DNA of 64,000 nt from Lysobacteraceae bacterium NML93-0399. Its GTDB lineage: Bacteria; Pseudomonadota; Gammaproteobacteria; Xanthomonadales; Xanthomonadaceae. Below, in pieces: positions 63,327-64,000 of this stretch (position 1 is its first letter; each line of letters starts with the position of its first letter). The notes under the pieces were generated by a model. It ran no database searches, was not told the origin of the DNA, and saw only the letters and a list, made by a program, of their open reading frames with translations. Position numbers and translations under genes: made by a program. Location of the stretch: NCBI GenBank assembly GCA_002307375.1, contig NTJI01000002.1:823973-887972 (forward strand). Direction: 5' to 3'.

Positions 63327-63402
63327 TGGTGGGCCCACCAGGACTCGAACCTGGAACCAAAGGATTATGAGTCCTCTGCTCTAACCATTGAGCTATAGGC
63401 CC
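63327..63402 (-). tRNA. tRNA-Ile2 (CAU, lysidine type)
   Basis: A 76-nt cloverleaf with encoded CCA (63329-63327). Acceptor GGGCCTA pairs with TGGGCCC (one T-G pair), the anticodon loop is CTCATAA, and the T arm CCAGG-TTCGAGT-CCTGG is perfect. The body GAGGACTCATAATCCTTTGGT follows the bacterial tRNA-Ile2 pattern, where CAU is modified to lysidine by TilS, rather than either tRNA-Met. I rate Ile2 as more likely but cannot exclude a divergent Met tRNA. Confidence 0.88.
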
Positions 63403-63854
63403 ATTCCGCCGGCGCATCGTAGCAACTGGAAGGCGCCGAATATCATCGCCGTGCCGTATGAGCGCAGATATCGGCAGCGCGCAGAAAAATCTCGGAGCCG
63501 CCTCTCCTTACCGATATCTCTACCTCCCCGGACCCTACAGAACAATCGCCTCCCAGTAGGAGCGCGCTCGCGCGCGATGCTTTTACCGACGACAGGCCGC
63601 GCGGCCCTCGAACCAAGCGCCACCTCTTCCCTCGATCCGCCATCTGCCACCGGCGGCCGGTTCGTTGGCAGGCGAAGCCGCCCAAGCCGACAAACCTGCG
63701 CAAACCGCCCCCTGTAGGAGCGCGCTCGCGCACGACCGCATATCCAGCTGCGTCGCCGACTGCCCGGTGAGGGGGTTAATCGCACCCGCACGTCCCCTCC
63801 GAAAACGACATACAACCTCCAACCCGCAACTCGCGCACCGGATTTTCCCCAAAG
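63403..63854. other. Gene-poor region with two REP elements
   Basis: About 450 bases between tRNA-Ile2 and the rRNA terminator. Two direct copies of the GTAGGAGCGCGCTCGCGCGC-type REP lie at 63556-63580 and 63713-63738. No gene is visible; the small frames here are arginine-rich artefacts of the REP sequence. The promoter of the tRNA-Ile2 gene should be at its left end, but I cannot mark it with confidence. Confidence 0.75.
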
Positions 63855-63884
63855 AAAAACCCCCGCCGGAAATCCGGCGGGGGT
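63855..63884 (-). terminator. Terminator of the rRNA operon
   Basis: A 10-bp perfect stem (CCCCCGCCGG 63860-63869 with CCGGCGGGGG 63874-63883) closes an AAAT loop. On the minus strand it is followed by TTTTT and then CTTT. It lies 12 bases past the 5S 3' end, so it should end the rRNA operon that enters from the right edge. Confidence 0.92.
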
Positions 63885-63895
63885 TTTGGGTAAAG

Positions 63896-64000
63896 ACCCT
63901 GGCGATGACCTACTCTCGCATGCTAGATGCACACTACCATCGGCGCATGTACGTTTCACTTCCGAGTTCGGAATGGGATCGGGTGGTTCCATACAGCTAT
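63896..64000 (-). rRNA. rrf: 5S ribosomal RNA, 3' part
   Basis: Read on the minus strand, the edge sequence contains GGAACCACCCGATCCCATTC, followed by CGAACTCGGAAGTGAAACG, GCCGATGGTAGTGTG and the 3' end AGAGTAGGTCATCGCCAGGG. These are the conserved 5S loop A, loop C and helix segments. About 105 of roughly 115-120 bases are inside the window, and the 5' end lies outside. It belongs to an rRNA operon running from right to left. Confidence 0.97.

Overview
The window is one contiguous piece of a very G+C-rich gammaproteobacterial chromosome. Gene order and protein types point to the family Xanthomonadaceae, of the Lysobacter/Luteimonas kind. Supporting points are the prmA - DUF3426 - fis - purH run, an AlgZ/AlgR - hemC block, opgD-opgH, a PilS-type kinase beside sucCD, and dispersed REP palindromes of the 'GTAGGAGCGCGCTTGCGCGC' type. 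The species is an inference; no 16S sequence is present.

Layout. 1-9.4 kb holds housekeeping genes: the end of rpiA, a small membrane-protein gene broken by an in-frame stop, rpoD, dtd, nadE, sucD-sucC and a PilS-like kinase. 9.4-13.4 kb has two coupled unknown genes and a DUF3182-hydrolase-lipoprotein group. 13.4-21.9 kb carries prmA, a zinc-ribbon protein, fis, purH, a lipoprotein, a Na+/alanine symporter, purD and a thioesterase. 21.9-28.9 kb has a TonB-dependent receptor divergent from a PhoD-like phosphatase, then an MFS-PlsC fusion. 29-33.2 kb has small membrane proteins, nudC, erpA, a DUF6776-type protein and DUF4126. 33.2-37.6 kb is a two-gene signalling unit: a REC protein with degenerate GGDEF and EAL domains, and a hybrid kinase with an HPt domain. 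37.6-39.1 kb has bfr, bfd with a Fur-box-like site, and rppH.

The accessory part is 39.2-43.8 kb. It holds an autotransporter beta-domain remnant without a passenger, then a two-gene module of unrecognised proteins in visibly less G+C-rich DNA, ending at an elongator tRNA-Met gene. This is the best candidate here for an undescribed system.

43.9-49.6 kb has two tandem secreted S9 peptidases and a REP-rich stretch with a 121-bp imperfect direct repeat. 49.6-56.3 kb has a WYL regulator, an FAD-dependent protein, an SLC13/TrkA-C transporter and membrane or envelope unknowns. 56.3-64 kb runs on the minus strand: hemC, algR, algZ, a carboxylesterase, opgH, opgD, tRNA-Ile2(CAU), and at the edge the terminator and 3' part of a 5S rRNA gene, the end of an rRNA operon that continues outside the window.

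Many start codons were moved inward from the longest frame using signal peptides, ribosome-binding sites, family length or ATGA-type overlaps; these choices are stated in each entry.
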